Assembly (NCBI GenBank): GCA_009840165.1
Contig: VXOG01000059.1
Span: forward strand, 52,581-116,580
Direction of reading: 5' to 3'
Length of the DNA stretch: 64,000 nucleotides
DNA from: Chloroflexota bacterium
GTDB lineage: Bacteria; Chloroflexota; Dehalococcoidia; Lucifugimonadales; UBA3495
Both the position numbers and the translations under genes were made by a program. The stretch's first letter is position 1, and every line of letters starts with the position of its first letter. The notes beneath the pieces were generated by a model. That model searched no databases, had not been told where the DNA came from, and saw only the letters and a program-made list of their open reading frames with translations. Shown piece by piece: positions 1 through 9,131 of the stretch.

Positions 1-1
1 C

Positions 2-256
2 ATATTCCAGCAGCCGCGCCACCCTTACACATGGTCGCTGCTGCAAACCCTGCCCAGGCTGGACGCCGCCGGCCGGCGATTGCAGGCGTTGCGTGGAACC
101 CCGCCGGACCTGATCGACATGTCTGAAGAGTGTCCGTTCCTGCCGCGCTGTCCCAAAGCCCTCAGCCGCTGCCGCGTGGAGCCAACGCCAACCCTGTACG
201 AACAGTCCGCAAGCCACTACGCAGCCTGCTACAACCCGGTGACTTACACCGACTGA
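2..256 (+). CDS. Oligopeptide/dipeptide ABC transporter ATP-binding protein, C-terminal end only
   Basis: Only the last 84 codons are in the window; the gene begins upstream of it. The translated end contains 'HPYTWSLL', 'GTPPDLI' and 'CPFLPRCPKALSRC', followed by a His-Tyr-Ala-Ala-Cys-Tyr end. This is the signature of the oligopeptide-transporter C-terminal domain that follows the ATPase core in DppD/OppD/DppF/OppF proteins. Family role: ATP hydrolysis on the cytoplasmic face to power peptide or nickel import. Whether it is the D or F type cannot be told from this fragment. It is on the opposite strand from, and far from, the dipeptide transporter operon at 48-52 kb, so it probably belongs to another transporter. 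Confidence 0.85.
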   Translation: MFQQPRHPYTWSLLQTLPRLDAAGRRLQALRGTPPDLIDMSEECPFLPRCPKALSRCRVEPTPTLYEQSASHYAACYNPVTYTD

Positions 257-306
257 TCATGGGGATGGATTTTGCCATTGAGGTTGAATCGTAACAGCCG
301 GAGCAA

Positions 307-1311
307 CTACCCGGCGCCGGCCAGGTCCGCCACCAGTAGCTCCAGCGAAACCTCCGGCTCAAGACGGCCCTGCTTGATCGCCAGGTCGCTCTCCAGTACC
401 CGCTGGTACTTCAACGAGATTTCCGGCAGTGACATGCGGCGCGCCTGGCCCAGCGTCTTGCGCACCACGAAGTCGGAGTTGGCTCCCATTCTACGCCCCA
501 GTTCAGGCTGCACCACTCCGCGGTCGGTCAAATCTCGCGCCAGCGCGATCAACCGCAACTGCCGTTCGATCATGGCGATGATGTAAAGCGGCTCGCGTCC
601 GTCCTGCATCAGCTGTGCCAGCAGCCTCAGCGCGTTGCCGGGCCGGCCGTCCATAATCGCGTCCACCGCCGCAAAGATGTTGGCCTCCTGCGCGTAAGGA
701 ACCAGAGCGCGGACATCCGCCTCGGTGACCTCTCTCCCGGTGGCGAACAAGGCCAACTTTTCCAGTTCCCGGTCCAGCGTCCACAAGTCGTTGCCAATCA
801 TTTCGGTAATGGCCTGGATTGCCGGCGGCGTGATGCTTCCGCCTTTGTCCTCAACGCTGCGCTTGACCCATTGATTCAACCCTTGCCCTGTCGGTGCGGT
901 CTGTTTGTGCACTTGACAATGCTCCGCCAATGACCGCAACAACGGGTTGCTATCGGCTACGTCCCCGTCCACCAGTATGAGCAGGGTGGTGTCGGGCATC
1001 TGGGGAATCGCCTCGGCAAGTTGCATCCATCCGGTTCGTGGCGCGGCTTGCCGCCGGCCGGACCTTCCCCTGCCGCGCTGACCGCCGGCGTTTTCCTCGG
1101 TGGCCAGCACGCCTTCGATCTCCACCAGCCGTACCGCATCGAGAAAAGGCAGGGAGTTGCACGCTGCCAGAGCTTCCGCCAGTTGCGTCTGTCCGGCAAC
1201 CATGCGGTGATGGTTCGATTCCATCACGTCCGACGCGCCAGCATCGTGCCGGATGCGTCGCAGCGCCCCGGCCACGAGGAAGCTATCCCCATAGACTACG
1301 TGGGCCGGCAT
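307..1311 (-). CDS. holA: DNA polymerase III subunit delta
   Basis: The 334-residue protein has the usual length and layout of HolA, the clamp-loader subunit that opens the sliding clamp. The N-terminus reads 'VVYGDSFLVAGALRRIR', the degenerate family start 'YGxxxxL'. A AAA+-like middle region follows ('LLILVDGDVADSNPLLR'), and the C-terminal helical domain contains 'NIFAAVDAIMDGRPGNALRLL', the typical HolA collar segment. The ATG at 1311 fits the family start. A Gly/Arg-rich insertion near residues 75-90 is probably a loop. The gene lies alone on the minus strand, converging with the ABC ATPase end. Confidence 0.9.
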   Translation of the reverse strand: MPAHVVYGDSFLVAGALRRIRHDAGASDVMESNHHRMVAGQTQLAEALAACNSLPFLDAVRLVEIEGVLATEENAGGQRGRGRSGRRQAAPRTGWMQLAEAIPQMPDTTLLILVDGDVADSNPLLRSLAEHCQVHKQTAPTGQGLNQWVKRSVEDKGGSITPPAIQAITEMIGNDLWTLDRELEKLALFATGREVTEADVRALVPYAQEANIFAAVDAIMDGRPGNALRLLAQLMQDGREPLYIIAMIERQLRLIALARDLTDRGVVQPELGRRMGANSDFVVRKTLGQARRMSLPEISLKYQRVLESDLAIKQGRLEPEVSLELLVADLAGAG

Positions 1312-1359
1312 TGTGTCAGGGCCTTTCGTATGGCAATACGGGATACGATAGTCTGGCGG

Positions 1360-1770
1360 TCAGTTCTCCACCAGTTCAGTCAACACCCCGAACACCGACC
1401 GGGGATGCACGAAACCGATGGTGCCTGAAAGCCCGTGCCGGGGTTCGCGGTCAATCAACGACAAGCCGTTGGCCGCCAGTATCTTCAGCTTGCCGCCGAT
1501 GTCGTCCACGTTCAGCGCCAAGTGATGCAGCCCTTCGCCGCGCCGCTCGATGAACCGTCCCACCGCAGACTCCGGCGACAACGGTTCCAACAGTTCCAGC
1601 CGTGTTTGTCCGACTTCAATCAGGCAAGCCCGCACGCCCTGGTCGTCCATCTCCACCACTTCGGCGTCGGGAGTCGCAAAGTTGGCCCCGAAAAAGTCCA
1701 GGGCGGCGTGAATGTCGTTAACCGCGATTCCAACGTGATCAACGTAGTTGACGGCGCAAACTTCGGTCAT
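1360..1770 (-). CDS. mce: Methylmalonyl-CoA epimerase
   Basis: This 136-residue glyoxalase/VOC-fold protein starts 'MTEVCAVNYVDHVGIAVND'. It keeps the family metal and substrate positions: His in 'DHVGIAV', 'LELLEPLSPES', Glu/His in 'GEGLHHLALNVDDI', and the end 'GFVHPRSVFGVLTELVE', including the 'HP+S..G.L.EL' motif. Epimerases interconvert (2S)- and (2R)-methylmalonyl-CoA, supplying the mutase encoded at 4693-6348. The frame stays open far upstream, over the acyl-CoA dehydrogenase, but family similarity starts at the ATG at 1770, so that start was chosen. It lies 11 nt downstream of the acyl-CoA dehydrogenase gene and is probably cotranscribed with it. Confidence 0.9.
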   Translation of the reverse strand: MTEVCAVNYVDHVGIAVNDIHAALDFFGANFATPDAEVVEMDDQGVRACLIEVGQTRLELLEPLSPESAVGRFIERRGEGLHHLALNVDDIGGKLKILAANGLSLIDREPRHGLSGTIGFVHPRSVFGVLTELVEN

Positions 1771-1781
1771 CAGTAAAGCCT

Positions 1782-2936
1782 CTATACCGGATACTGCGCC
1801 AGCACCTGCCGCGCGATAATCATGCGTTGCACTTCCGACGTGCCTTCGTAGATGGTGGTTACCCGGGCGTCGCGGAAGATGCGTTCGATGCGCGATTCCT
1901 TGAACACCCCAATACCGCCATGTATCTGCATCGCTTCGTATGCGGCCTTGTTGCAGTTTTCCGACGCGATCAGTTTGGCCATGGACGCTTCGTTGATGAA
2001 AGGCAGCCCTTCGTCGCGCAGGGTGGCGGCGTGCATCGTGGCGACGCGGGCCGCGTGTACGCCGGTGGCGATGTCCGCCAGCTTGAACTGGATGGCCTGG
2101 TGCTGCGCCAACTTGCGCCCGAAGGTCTCCCGCAGCTGGGCGTAGCGCACCGCCTCTTCCAGCGCGGCCTGCCCGATACCCACGCACTGCGCAGCGATGG
2201 ATATGCGGCTGGAGTCCAGTATGTCCATGGCGTAGCGGAAGCCCATCCCCTCTTCGCCGATCAGGTTCTCCGCCGGTATTTCGGCGTCCTCGAACACGAT
2301 TTCGCAGGTGCTGGAGGCGCGAATGCCCATCTTGTTGTGCTGCGGGTTGATCTGCATTCCGGCCGTGCCGGCGGGCACGATGAACGCGCACACTCCACGG
2401 TAGCCGATGGAACGGTCCTGGTTGGCGAATATCACCAGCGTCTCGGCGACTTCGGCGTTGGTGATGAACTGCTTGGAACCGTTCAGCACCCAGCTGCCGT
2501 TGCGTCGCGTGGCGGTGGTCTGCATCGCCGCCGCGTCCGAGCCGCTGCCCGGCTCGGTAAGCGCCCAGGCCGCGATGCCCTTGCCGGAGGCAAGGGAAGG
2601 AACGTACTGCTGCTTCTGCTCCTCGTTGCCGAACCGTGCGATGGTTTCCAGACCCAAGCCCAGGTGAGCCGCCAGTGTTACGCTTGCCGCCACGTCGGCC
2701 CGCGCCATCTCTTCGATGACAATGGACGACTGCCGGAACCCGCCCCCGCTGCCGCCGTAGGCCGGGTCAACTCCGATTCCGGCCAGGCCCAACTGAGCCA
2801 TTCCGCGCCAATTCTCGTGGGAAAACTCAGCCTTCTCATCCAGTTCCGCCGCGCGCGGCACAACCTCTCGTTCCGCGAAGTCGCGCACGAGGTTTTGCAG
2901 CATCTTTTCTTCTTCGGTCAACGTCAGGTCAGGCAC
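1782..2936 (-). CDS. Acyl-CoA dehydrogenase
   Basis: This is a 384-residue FAD-dependent acyl-CoA dehydrogenase with family length and motifs: 'AWALTEPGSGSDAAAMQTTA' (flavin/substrate signature 1), 'NGSKQFITNAEVA', 'RISIAAQCVGIGQAALEEA', and the C-terminal 'QIHGGIGVFKESRIERIFRD' then 'IYEGTSEVQRMIIAR'. The Glu in 'YEGTSEVQR' is the usual catalytic base region. The chosen start is a GTG at 2936 (VPDLTLTEEE) because it is preceded by GGAGG eight nucleotides upstream; the frame continues upstream with unrelated sequence. It probably oxidises a short or branched acyl-CoA feeding methylmalonyl-CoA metabolism together with the adjacent epimerase. The exact chain-length specificity cannot be read from sequence. 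Confidence 0.9.
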   Translation of the reverse strand: MPDLTLTEEEKMLQNLVRDFAEREVVPRAAELDEKAEFSHENWRGMAQLGLAGIGVDPAYGGSGGGFRQSSIVIEEMARADVAASVTLAAHLGLGLETIARFGNEEQKQQYVPSLASGKGIAAWALTEPGSGSDAAAMQTTATRRNGSWVLNGSKQFITNAEVAETLVIFANQDRSIGYRGVCAFIVPAGTAGMQINPQHNKMGIRASSTCEIVFEDAEIPAENLIGEEGMGFRYAMDILDSSRISIAAQCVGIGQAALEEAVRYAQLRETFGRKLAQHQAIQFKLADIATGVHAARVATMHAATLRDEGLPFINEASMAKLIASENCNKAAYEAMQIHGGIGVFKESRIERIFRDARVTTIYEGTSEVQRMIIARQVLAQYPV

Positions 2937-2976
2937 GGGGTTCCTCCGGGTAATGTGCAGTCGTAATAGGGTGGAA

Positions 2977-3393
2977 TTAAGCGCTGTCGATGATGGATTG
3001 TATTTCTTCTGCCAAGCTAAGGAGCGTGTTGAGCTTGGCTGATGGAAAGTCAAGGTCGTAATGATAATCGGCATCTACACGCAGATTGTGGGCGGCCCTC
3101 AACAGGCGCTGAACTTCGTTGCCATGGGCCGGATCGCCATATTGAGCGAAGTAATAACGCCAGCCGGATTGAAGTGTACCATGCCCTTTTTCTCCGGCAA
3201 GACGACCATCGGGCCGACGAGTGTTCCAACGGAACCGCCAATCCAGCGCGCCAGTTTTCGCTTCGAGAGTTTCGCCGGCGTACTGGAATATAGCGAAGTA
3301 CACCGCGTGCGCAGCGGTTCGTCGGTCAAATTCATCATAGGCCAAGTTGGCTAACGTGAAAGCTCTGGCCAGTATTTCGCTTCCTGAAACCAA
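2977..3393 (-). CDS. HEPN-like domain protein (cassette A)
   Basis: The roughly 138-residue, mostly helical protein carries 'RVDADYHYD', which fits the R-x(4-6)-H signature of HEPN domains (often metal-independent RNases or the partner of nucleotidyltransferases). The preceding 'RTAAHAVYFAIFQYAGETL' resembles the first HEPN helix pair, as does 'AAHNLRVDADYH' in DNA-uptake or UPF0332-type HEPN proteins. The start is uncertain: TTG at 3393 is the longest option and no internal ATG exists. It overlaps the 3' end of the upstream gene (3351-3794) by about 43 nt, so translation is probably coupled. An RNase toxin or toxin-like role is inferred from fold and gene pairing, not shown. Confidence 0.6.
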   Translation of the reverse strand: MVSGSEILARAFTLANLAYDEFDRRTAAHAVYFAIFQYAGETLEAKTGALDWRFRWNTRRPDGRLAGEKGHGTLQSGWRYYFAQYGDPAHGNEVQRLLRAAHNLRVDADYHYDLDFPSAKLNTLLSLAEEIQSIIDSA

Positions 3394-3794
3394 CTCGGTT
3401 CTGTGTCAATCATGCGTGGAGCATCTGAATCGTAAATCGCTTGAATTCTATGGGTCAGCAAATCCCGATCTCTGGGAGTCAACTCTGCCGCAAATTTCGC
3501 CTCGCGCCGGGACAACACCCGATTCCACTGTGACCATTCATCATAAGATATTTCTGATGCCTGGCAATGAAAAGCTATCGTGAAGGGTTCCTGCCAATAG
3601 ACGTCATAATACACGGTCACAGATTGCAAAGGTGGCAGTGGCTCAGAGAGTTGGGACGTTGCAAACCGCAAGAGGAGGTCGAGCACTTCCGGGGATTCGT
3701 GCTCGAGCACCCATGGATCCACTTTGGCTACAACACCCGTAAGCAAGCGGTCAAACGCAGTGATGATCTTGGTGCTGGACACATTTGGGCTCAT
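3351..3794 (-). CDS. Uncharacterised protein, partner of HEPN-like gene (cassette A)
   Basis: This 147-residue protein has no family I recognise. It contains an N-terminal part rich in helix formers ('SSTKIITAFDRLLTGVVAKV'), a strand-like segment with aromatics ('SVTVYYDVYWQEPFTIAFH'), and a charged C-terminal half. Two ATGs lie close together (3800 and 3794). The second is preferred because GGAGG sits 9 nt before it, against 3 nt for the first. The gene is immediately upstream of and overlaps the HEPN-like gene, the arrangement typical of antitoxin/toxin or MNT/HEPN pairs. No nucleotidyltransferase GS-x10-DxD motif is visible, so it is not an obvious MNT antitoxin. Confidence 0.6.
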   Translation of the reverse strand: MSPNVSSTKIITAFDRLLTGVVAKVDPWVLEHESPEVLDLLLRFATSQLSEPLPPLQSVTVYYDVYWQEPFTIAFHCQASEISYDEWSQWNRVLSRREAKFAAELTPRDRDLLTHRIQAIYDSDAPRMIDTEPSWFQEAKYWPELSR

Positions 3795-3858
3795 AGTCAT
3801 CAACCTCCGCGAGCGTAGTCTCAGTTTAGCACAGGCCATCTGCGCAGCATCGCGCGGG

Positions 3859-4680
3859 TTAGAACGTTTCGGCATCCTCGCCGTACCACTTCCTGATCAG
3901 GGCGTTCAGCGTGCCGTCTTCCTTCATGGCGCCGATGGCCGCGTTCAGCCGGCTTTTCAACTCGCCGTCGTTCTCGCGCACTCCAATGCCCACGTGGTCG
4001 GAGTCGAACGTGACCTCCGGCCCCACGAATATGAGAGCTCCGCCGCTATCCTCCACGAAACTTTCCAGGAAAATTTTGTCGGCAAACACCGCGTCCGCTT
4101 CCCCTCTACTGACGGCCTCAACCGCGTCTTCCGCCGGCAAGGATATTATCCTCGTTATGCCGGCCTCTTCCAGGTAGTCCTGCTGTATGGTGTTGACCTG
4201 CACGGCGACTTTCCCGTTAACCACGTCATCGCTGGCTCCGGCCAGGGCCACATACGCCGACGGAGTATTGGGCAGGTACGATTGGGTAAAATCAATCTGC
4301 CCGTCGCGTTCTTTAGTGGAAGCCATTCCGGCCACGATGGCGTCGTAGTCTCCAGCCAGCAAATTGGGGATGATGGTGACCCAGTCGTTCCGTACCCAGG
4401 AGCATTGCACGTCCATGCGGCGGCAGAGTTCATCCCCCAGTTCGCGCTCGAATCCGTCGATTTCGCCCTTCTCGTTGATGAAGTTGGACGGGGGAAAGTC
4501 CGCCGACGTACCCAGCAAAAGCGCCTCGGATGCGTTCCACGACGCCGGAACGGTCGGCGCGGAAACCGCCGTCTGCGACGGCGCACTCGGAATAACCTCT
4601 GCGGAGCCTCCGCAGGCCAGCACAAGGGCGGTCAGCAGTGAGAAGACGACAACCGCGAAGTACAAACGGGCTTGTGTCAT
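3859..4680 (-). CDS. Amino-acid ABC transporter substrate-binding lipoprotein (family 3)
   Basis: This 273-residue protein has a lipoprotein signal peptide: a hydrophobic stretch ending in lipobox 'LVLAC' with Cys23. The mature part is a family-3 periplasmic binding protein: 'LLLGTSADFPPSNFINEKGE', 'GFERELGDELCRRM', 'LLAGDYDAIVAGMASTKERD', 'IDFTQSYL', and the C-terminal 'LKSRLNAAIGAMKEDGTLNALIRKWYGED'. Such proteins bind polar amino acids or related solutes outside the membrane and deliver them to a permease. The ATG at 4680 starts directly at the signal peptide; a TTG four codons upstream adds only 'MGSP'. No permease or ATPase gene is adjacent, so this is an orphan binding protein or its partners lie elsewhere. 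Confidence 0.88.
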   Translation of the reverse strand: MTQARLYFAVVVFSLLTALVLACGGSAEVIPSAPSQTAVSAPTVPASWNASEALLLGTSADFPPSNFINEKGEIDGFERELGDELCRRMDVQCSWVRNDWVTIIPNLLAGDYDAIVAGMASTKERDGQIDFTQSYLPNTPSAYVALAGASDDVVNGKVAVQVNTIQQDYLEEAGITRIISLPAEDAVEAVSRGEADAVFADKIFLESFVEDSGGALIFVGPEVTFDSDHVGIGVRENDGELKSRLNAAIGAMKEDGTLNALIRKWYGEDAETF

Positions 4681-4692
4681 TGGTGATCCCAA

Positions 4693-6348
4693 TCACAGGC
4701 CGGCCGAAGACTCATACTCTCCGAACACCTGGCGCAGAACGTCGCAGATCTCGCCCAGCGTGGCGTACTTTTCCACACACTCCATCATCGGCAGGATAGT
4801 GTTGGCGTCTTCCGACCGCGCCGCGTCCGCCAGGCGGGCCAGGCTGATCTGCACTGCCATGTTGTCCCGCTCGCGGCGCAGGCCCTGCAGTCGTTCCACC
4901 TGTTCGGCGGCGGCGGCGGCGTCCACTCGCAGCAGGTCGGAAATGGGCGGCGTGTCGGTAACGTACTGATTCACTCCTACTACGACCCGCTCGCCGTCAT
5001 CCACCGAGCGCTGGTGCGCGAACGCCGCCTCTCCGATCTCGCGCACCTGGAACCCGTCCTCGATGGCCGCCACCGCGCCGCCCATGCGGTCGATGCGTTC
5101 AATATATTCCACCACGCCGGCCTCCAGCCGGTCGGTGAGATTCTCCACATACCAGGAGCCGCCCAGCGGATCCACCACGTCGCCGGCGCCACTTTCGTGG
5201 GCGAGAATCTGCTGGGTTCGCAGCGACAACTGCGCGGATTCTTCAGTGGGCAGGCTCAACGCCTCGTCCCGGGAGTTCACGTGCAGCGATTGCGTACCGC
5301 CCAGCACGGCGGCCAACGCCTGCACCGTGCTTCGGATCACGTTGTTGTCCGGTTGCTGCGCCGTCAGGGTTACGCCGGCCGTTTGGGTGTGGAAGCGCAG
5401 CATCATGGAGCGCGGATTGGTTGCTCCGAAACGGTCCCGCATGATCCTGGCCCACAGGCGGCGGGCGGCGCGGAACTTGGCGACCTCCTCAAACAGGTTG
5501 TTCTGCGCCACGAAGAAGAATGACAGGCGCGGCGCAAAGTCATCAACCGGGAGTCCGCCGGCGACGGCTGCCTCCACGTAGGCGATAGCGTTGGCAAAAG
5601 TGAAGGCCAGCTCCTGCGTCGCCGTCGCTCCCGCTTCCCGCATGTGATAGCCGCTGATGCTGATGGTGTTCCAGCGCGGCACGTTCTCCGCGCAGTATTT
5701 GAACACGTCCACCACCAGGCGCATCGACGGTCGGGGTGGATAGGCGTAGGTTCCGCGCGCGATGTATTCCTTGAGGATGTCGTTTTGCAGAGTTCCACTC
5801 AGTTGCGCCGGTTCCACGCCCTGCTTCTTGCCGGCAGCGATGTACAGGCACAGCAGCACCGCAGCCGTGGCGTTGATCGTCATCGACGTGCTGACTCTGT
5901 CCAGCGGTATGCCGTCGAACAGCGTCTCCATGTCGGCCAGCGAGCAGATAGGCACGCCTACTTTGCCAACTTCGCCCTCGGCCAGCGAATGGTCGCTGTC
6001 GTAGCCGATCTGGGTGGGCAGGTCAAAAGCCACCGAAAGGCCAGTCTGTCCGTTCTCCAGCAGATAACGGTAACGTTCGTTGGTGGCCGCTGCCGTGGCG
6101 TATCCGGCGTACTGGCGCATCGTCCAGACGCGCCCCCGGTACATATTCGGCTGAACTCCCCGGGTGTAGGGAAATTCGCCGGGGTAGCCGATGGACTCGT
6201 GGTAGGTCGCCTTGCCGTCATCCTCCGGCGTATAAACGGTATCCAGGTTCAGGCCGGAATCGGTTTGAAAAGCCTCGCGCCGCTCGCCGAAACGCTGGGT
6301 TACTCGGGAAAGCGTGGCATCCTGCCATTCCTGCTTGCTCGTTGACAT
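4693..6348 (-). CDS. Methylmalonyl-CoA mutase, catalytic (large) subunit without B12 domain
   Basis: The 551-residue protein is the TIM-barrel half of methylmalonyl-CoA mutase. Diagnostic stretches include '[19 protein letters not shown]', '[19 protein letters not shown]', '[10 protein letters not shown]', '[12 protein letters not shown]', '[19 protein letters not shown]' and '[15 protein letters not shown]'. The ATG at 6348 is preceded by GAGGGAG; the open frame upstream is non-homologous. The protein ends near residue 550 and lacks the C-terminal DxHxxG cobalamin-binding domain, so it must pair with a separately encoded B12-binding subunit, as in many archaea and Chloroflexota. It isomerises methylmalonyl-CoA to succinyl-CoA. 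No B12 subunit or MeaB-like chaperone gene is in the window. Confidence 0.93.
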   Translation of the reverse strand: MSTSKQEWQDATLSRVTQRFGERREAFQTDSGLNLDTVYTPEDDGKATYHESIGYPGEFPYTRGVQPNMYRGRVWTMRQYAGYATAAATNERYRYLLENGQTGLSVAFDLPTQIGYDSDHSLAEGEVGKVGVPICSLADMETLFDGIPLDRVSTSMTINATAAVLLCLYIAAGKKQGVEPAQLSGTLQNDILKEYIARGTYAYPPRPSMRLVVDVFKYCAENVPRWNTISISGYHMREAGATATQELAFTFANAIAYVEAAVAGGLPVDDFAPRLSFFFVAQNNLFEEVAKFRAARRLWARIMRDRFGATNPRSMMLRFHTQTAGVTLTAQQPDNNVIRSTVQALAAVLGGTQSLHVNSRDEALSLPTEESAQLSLRTQQILAHESGAGDVVDPLGGSWYVENLTDRLEAGVVEYIERIDRMGGAVAAIEDGFQVREIGEAAFAHQRSVDDGERVVVGVNQYVTDTPPISDLLRVDAAAAAEQVERLQGLRRERDNMAVQISLARLADAARSEDANTILPMMECVEKYATLGEICDVLRQVFGEYESSAGL

Positions 6349-6397
6349 ACTCCCTCGCGCTCCAACCCTTTGGGTGATCCGTAATCCCGCGGCCATT

Positions 6398-6763
6398 CTA
6401 CCACCGGAAGTTTGCGTCCAGCAGTGCGGCTTCTCCGAGCGCAGTGCGACTTTCATCGTCAAAATACCACCGCGATATTTGTCGCGGGGTCGGCGCGTTC
6501 TCCGCCGGGAACGCGGTGAAGCGGATGGAGTAGTATTCGCGTCCGTCAGGTTCCGTCCGGACCAGCACGTCGGCATTGCCATGCCGGTAAGGCAGGCGAA
6601 CGGTGTGCGGCTCCTCCAGGGCGATGAACGGTGAAGGACTGCTGTTGATGGCGTCAAGCCATCCGTTGTAGGCAGCGAACCAGAACTGATCGGTGAAGCC
6701 GGCTTCACGCGCGGCGGCGTTGCTGAAAAAGTCATCCGGCGATATGGGCTTGCGTTCAGCCAT
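6398..6763 (-). CDS. Uncharacterised 121-residue protein
   Basis: A small soluble protein upstream of the mutase gene on the same strand. It is aromatic-rich ('[13 protein letters not shown]', '[10 protein letters not shown]') with a two-strand-like middle ('[25 protein letters not shown]'). No signal peptide, membrane segment or known motif is visible. ATG at 6763; the nearest purine-rich site is AGAGG, 9 nt upstream. The 49 nt gap to the mutase would allow cotranscription, but no functional link can be argued from sequence. Confidence 0.55.
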   Translation of the reverse strand: MAERKPISPDDFFSNAAAREAGFTDQFWFAAYNGWLDAINSSPSPFIALEEPHTVRLPYRHGNADVLVRTEPDGREYYSIRFTAFPAENAPTPRQISRWYFDDESRTALGEAALLDANFRW

Positions 6764-6878
6764 AGCGTGTAACCTCTGATGCGCGTCCCAAACGGCGCCG
6801 GCGTAAACGCAAGGACGCCCACAAGGGGCGCCCCAACGTCTTTTTGCGTGCGGCTTGCCTATTTCGCACGGCGCTTGC

Positions 6879-7538
6879 CTAGTCGCTGGTGAAGGCGTAG
6901 TCCGTGGGCCGCATGATGCTGTGGCGGGACACTCTCACGATTGGCCCGTCCACTTCGCTGGCCGCCCTGGCCTTGTTCCACTCGGGGTCGGCCTGGAACG
7001 AGCGCCAGCTCTTTTCCCGGTCGCCCAGGCTGGGGTAGCCGAGCATATAAACCAGCACGTTGTTGACGCCAACATCCTCCGACCAGTAGCCGATGTTTTC
7101 GATGCCGTGCTTCTCAAACAGGCCGATGGTGTGGTTGGCAAAACGGTTGTGGACGTCGGGCAGACGGCCGGGCATTGCCTCGTAGATCCGCAGTTCCTGC
7201 ACGGCAGTGGAGATCTTGGGTTCCGGCGAGTAGGGCGTCAATCGCAGGAAACGGTTGGTCACAGCGTCAACCAAGGGCCCGTTGGCCTCGGTCTGCTTGC
7301 GTACCTCCAGCCAATCCGGATCGCCGCCAAACTTGGCCCAGCGGCTCTCGCGGTCGGCCATGCTGTCAAACACGTTGATGTAGGTAAGCCGGTTGCTCTG
7401 CCCGATTTCGTCGGTCCAGAATCCCAGGTACTTGACCCCGTGCTTCCTGAATAGGGTACAGGTGTGATTGGCAAATCGGCCGCTGATGTCGGGCAGGCGG
7501 CCGGCGACCGCGTCGTAGATACGGAGCTCGTAAAGCAT
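6879..7538 (-). CDS. NIPSNAP family protein, two tandem domains
   Basis: This 219-residue protein consists of two NIPSNAP (dimeric alpha-beta barrel) repeats. Each begins with an ELRIY motif: 'MLYELRIYDAVAGRLPDISG' and, about 110 residues later, 'VQELRIYEAMPGRLPDVHN'. Both copies keep 'RFANHT..LF.KHG....G.W..' and a '(W/S)...DPEW' type end ('GGDPDWLEVRK' and 'QADPEWNKAR'). The chosen ATG at 7538 is preceded by AGGAGAG; the frame extends upstream without similarity. NIPSNAP proteins are common in Chloroflexota and Actinobacteria and often sit near degradation enzymes; the biochemical role is not established. Confidence 0.85.
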   Translation of the reverse strand: MLYELRIYDAVAGRLPDISGRFANHTCTLFRKHGVKYLGFWTDEIGQSNRLTYINVFDSMADRESRWAKFGGDPDWLEVRKQTEANGPLVDAVTNRFLRLTPYSPEPKISTAVQELRIYEAMPGRLPDVHNRFANHTIGLFEKHGIENIGYWSEDVGVNNVLVYMLGYPSLGDREKSWRSFQADPEWNKARAASEVDGPIVRVSRHSIMRPTDYAFTSD

Positions 7539-7734
7539 CGCTTCTCTCCTTACCGGGCGAGTGTCAGAGTCTTGACAGCGGGTCCGCTTCGTCGCCATTT
7601 GGCACAGCGTCGCCGCCGGCGGTAGTATAGCATCGCTCTCGGCATCGCGTACCGCATGTCGTTCAGCCTACGTTCACCGCAGGCTCAAACGAAATGGCGC
7701 CTTTACACAATCTGAACATTTTTCGTGTACGTAT

Positions 7735-9117
7735 ATGATGTACGAGCAACATCCATCATCGACCCCCATGGAGCATACTCAATTGGACCCAACGCATACC
7801 CGCGACCGTCGATCACGCGCCATCCGTGTTCCCGCAAGTATCGCCGTCGCTTTGACGGCTATCGCGCTGATTCTTGCTCTGGCGTGCGGACAGCCGAGCG
7901 AGCCCGCCTCGGGCCCGGCTGTTGTGGATTTAACGCCTCCGCCTCCCATTAACACTGTCGCGCCTGCCGTATCCGATGAGCCGGTTTCCACCCAGGATCA
8001 ACCTGTCGAGCAGGCGCAGCCATCTTCCGGTGATTCCAGCCCGACCTCCACCCCAAGCCAGGTTGTCAGCGCCCAACTCACCGCCGACCAAATCGCCGCT
8101 GCTCACGACGAGATTATGAGCGACCTGTACCTGCGCACGGTCCCCTCGGTGGTCGGCCTCCGCGTCATCCAACCGGTCACTGCGGGAGTCAACATCCCTC
8201 AGGGCATGCCCAGCGACTTTTTCTCGCGGGCCAGCGGTTCCGGTTTCGTTTGGGACGCTGATGGCCACGTGGTCACCAACCGGCACGTTGTGGAGGCCGC
8301 CGAGCGCATCGTGGTCGTCTTCAGCGACGGCAGTCAGGCCGATGCGGAAGTCGTGGGCATGGACGCGGATTCCGACCTGGCGGTGATAAGAATCACCGAC
8401 GATTCCCTTCGCCCGCCGCCCATCACGCTGGGAGACAGTGATACCATCAAGCCGGGCCAACTGGCTGTCGCCATTGGTGACCCCTTTTCCCGCGGCTTCT
8501 CCATGACCTCCGGCGTAATCAGCGCACTTGGCCGCACCATCAGCCCCTCGGAAAGCAACTTCGCTATTCCTCGGGTAATTCAACACGACGCCGCCACCAA
8601 CCCCGGCAACTCTGGCGGCCCGCTGCTGAACCGCAAGGGCCAACTGGTCGGGATCAACGCTCAGATCATCAGCCAGACCGGCGCTTTTTCCGGCGTTGGT
8701 TTGGCTATCCCGGTCAACCTGGCCAAGTTGGTGGTGCCCGCTCTAATCACAGAGGGCCGCTACGAGTACCCATACATCGGCATCCGAGGCACGTCGGTCA
8801 GACCGGACATCGCCACCGCCATGGACCTCCCGCCCGAAACCAGGGGAGCGCTGGTTCTCGCCGTGGGGACCGACAGCGCAGCCAGCCGAGGCGGACTAAG
8901 GGCGTCGGATCGCCTCGCCGTCATCAATGGCACGGAATTCCCCGTCGGCGGCGACGTAATCATCGACATCGACGGTACGGCCATCCGCAGCATGGACGAC
9001 CTGCTGGCATACGTCGTGGAACACACCCGACCGGGAGATACTGCGGAGTTCACCGTGCTCCGTGATGGGGTTGAAACCACGGTCAGCATCACCATGGATG
9101 CCAGACCCTCACAATAG
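7735..9117 (+). CDS. HtrA/DegP-like trypsin-type serine protease with PDZ domain, lipoprotein
   Basis: The 460-residue protein (ATG 7735; in-frame ATG at 7768 is an alternative) begins with a basic stretch, a hydrophobic segment and a lipobox 'LALAC' at Cys51. A Pro/Thr/Ser-rich linker (about residues 55-115) leads to an S1C protease domain with a complete triad: His184 in 'VTNRHVVEA', Asp214 in 'DADSDLAVIRI', and Ser293 in 'NPGNSGGPL'. One PDZ domain follows (about residues 350-455: 'YIGIRGTSV', 'DIDGTAIRSMDDLLAYV'). Family role: extracytoplasmic protein quality control, here predicted to be membrane-anchored by lipid. A strong hairpin terminator lies 66 nt downstream. Confidence 0.92.
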   Translation: MMYEQHPSSTPMEHTQLDPTHTRDRRSRAIRVPASIAVALTAIALILALACGQPSEPASGPAVVDLTPPPPINTVAPAVSDEPVSTQDQPVEQAQPSSGDSSPTSTPSQVVSAQLTADQIAAAHDEIMSDLYLRTVPSVVGLRVIQPVTAGVNIPQGMPSDFFSRASGSGFVWDADGHVVTNRHVVEAAERIVVVFSDGSQADAEVVGMDADSDLAVIRITDDSLRPPPITLGDSDTIKPGQLAVAIGDPFSRGFSMTSGVISALGRTISPSESNFAIPRVIQHDAATNPGNSGGPLLNRKGQLVGINAQIISQTGAFSGVGLAIPVNLAKLVVPALITEGRYEYPYIGIRGTSVRPDIATAMDLPPETRGALVLAVGTDSAASRGGLRASDRLAVINGTEFPVGGDVIIDIDGTAIRSMDDLLAYVVEHTRPGDTAEFTVLRDGVETTVSITMDARPSQ

Positions 9118-9131
9118 AGTGAATAAAAAAG

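Noticed and set aside
1827..2966. Plus-strand frame antisense to the acyl-CoA dehydrogenase
   Set aside because: Shadow frame without RBS or family motifs.
3724..4641. Long plus-strand frame antisense to the binding-protein gene
   Set aside because: High-GC shadow frame; the minus strand holds a full lipoprotein with signal peptide and family motifs.
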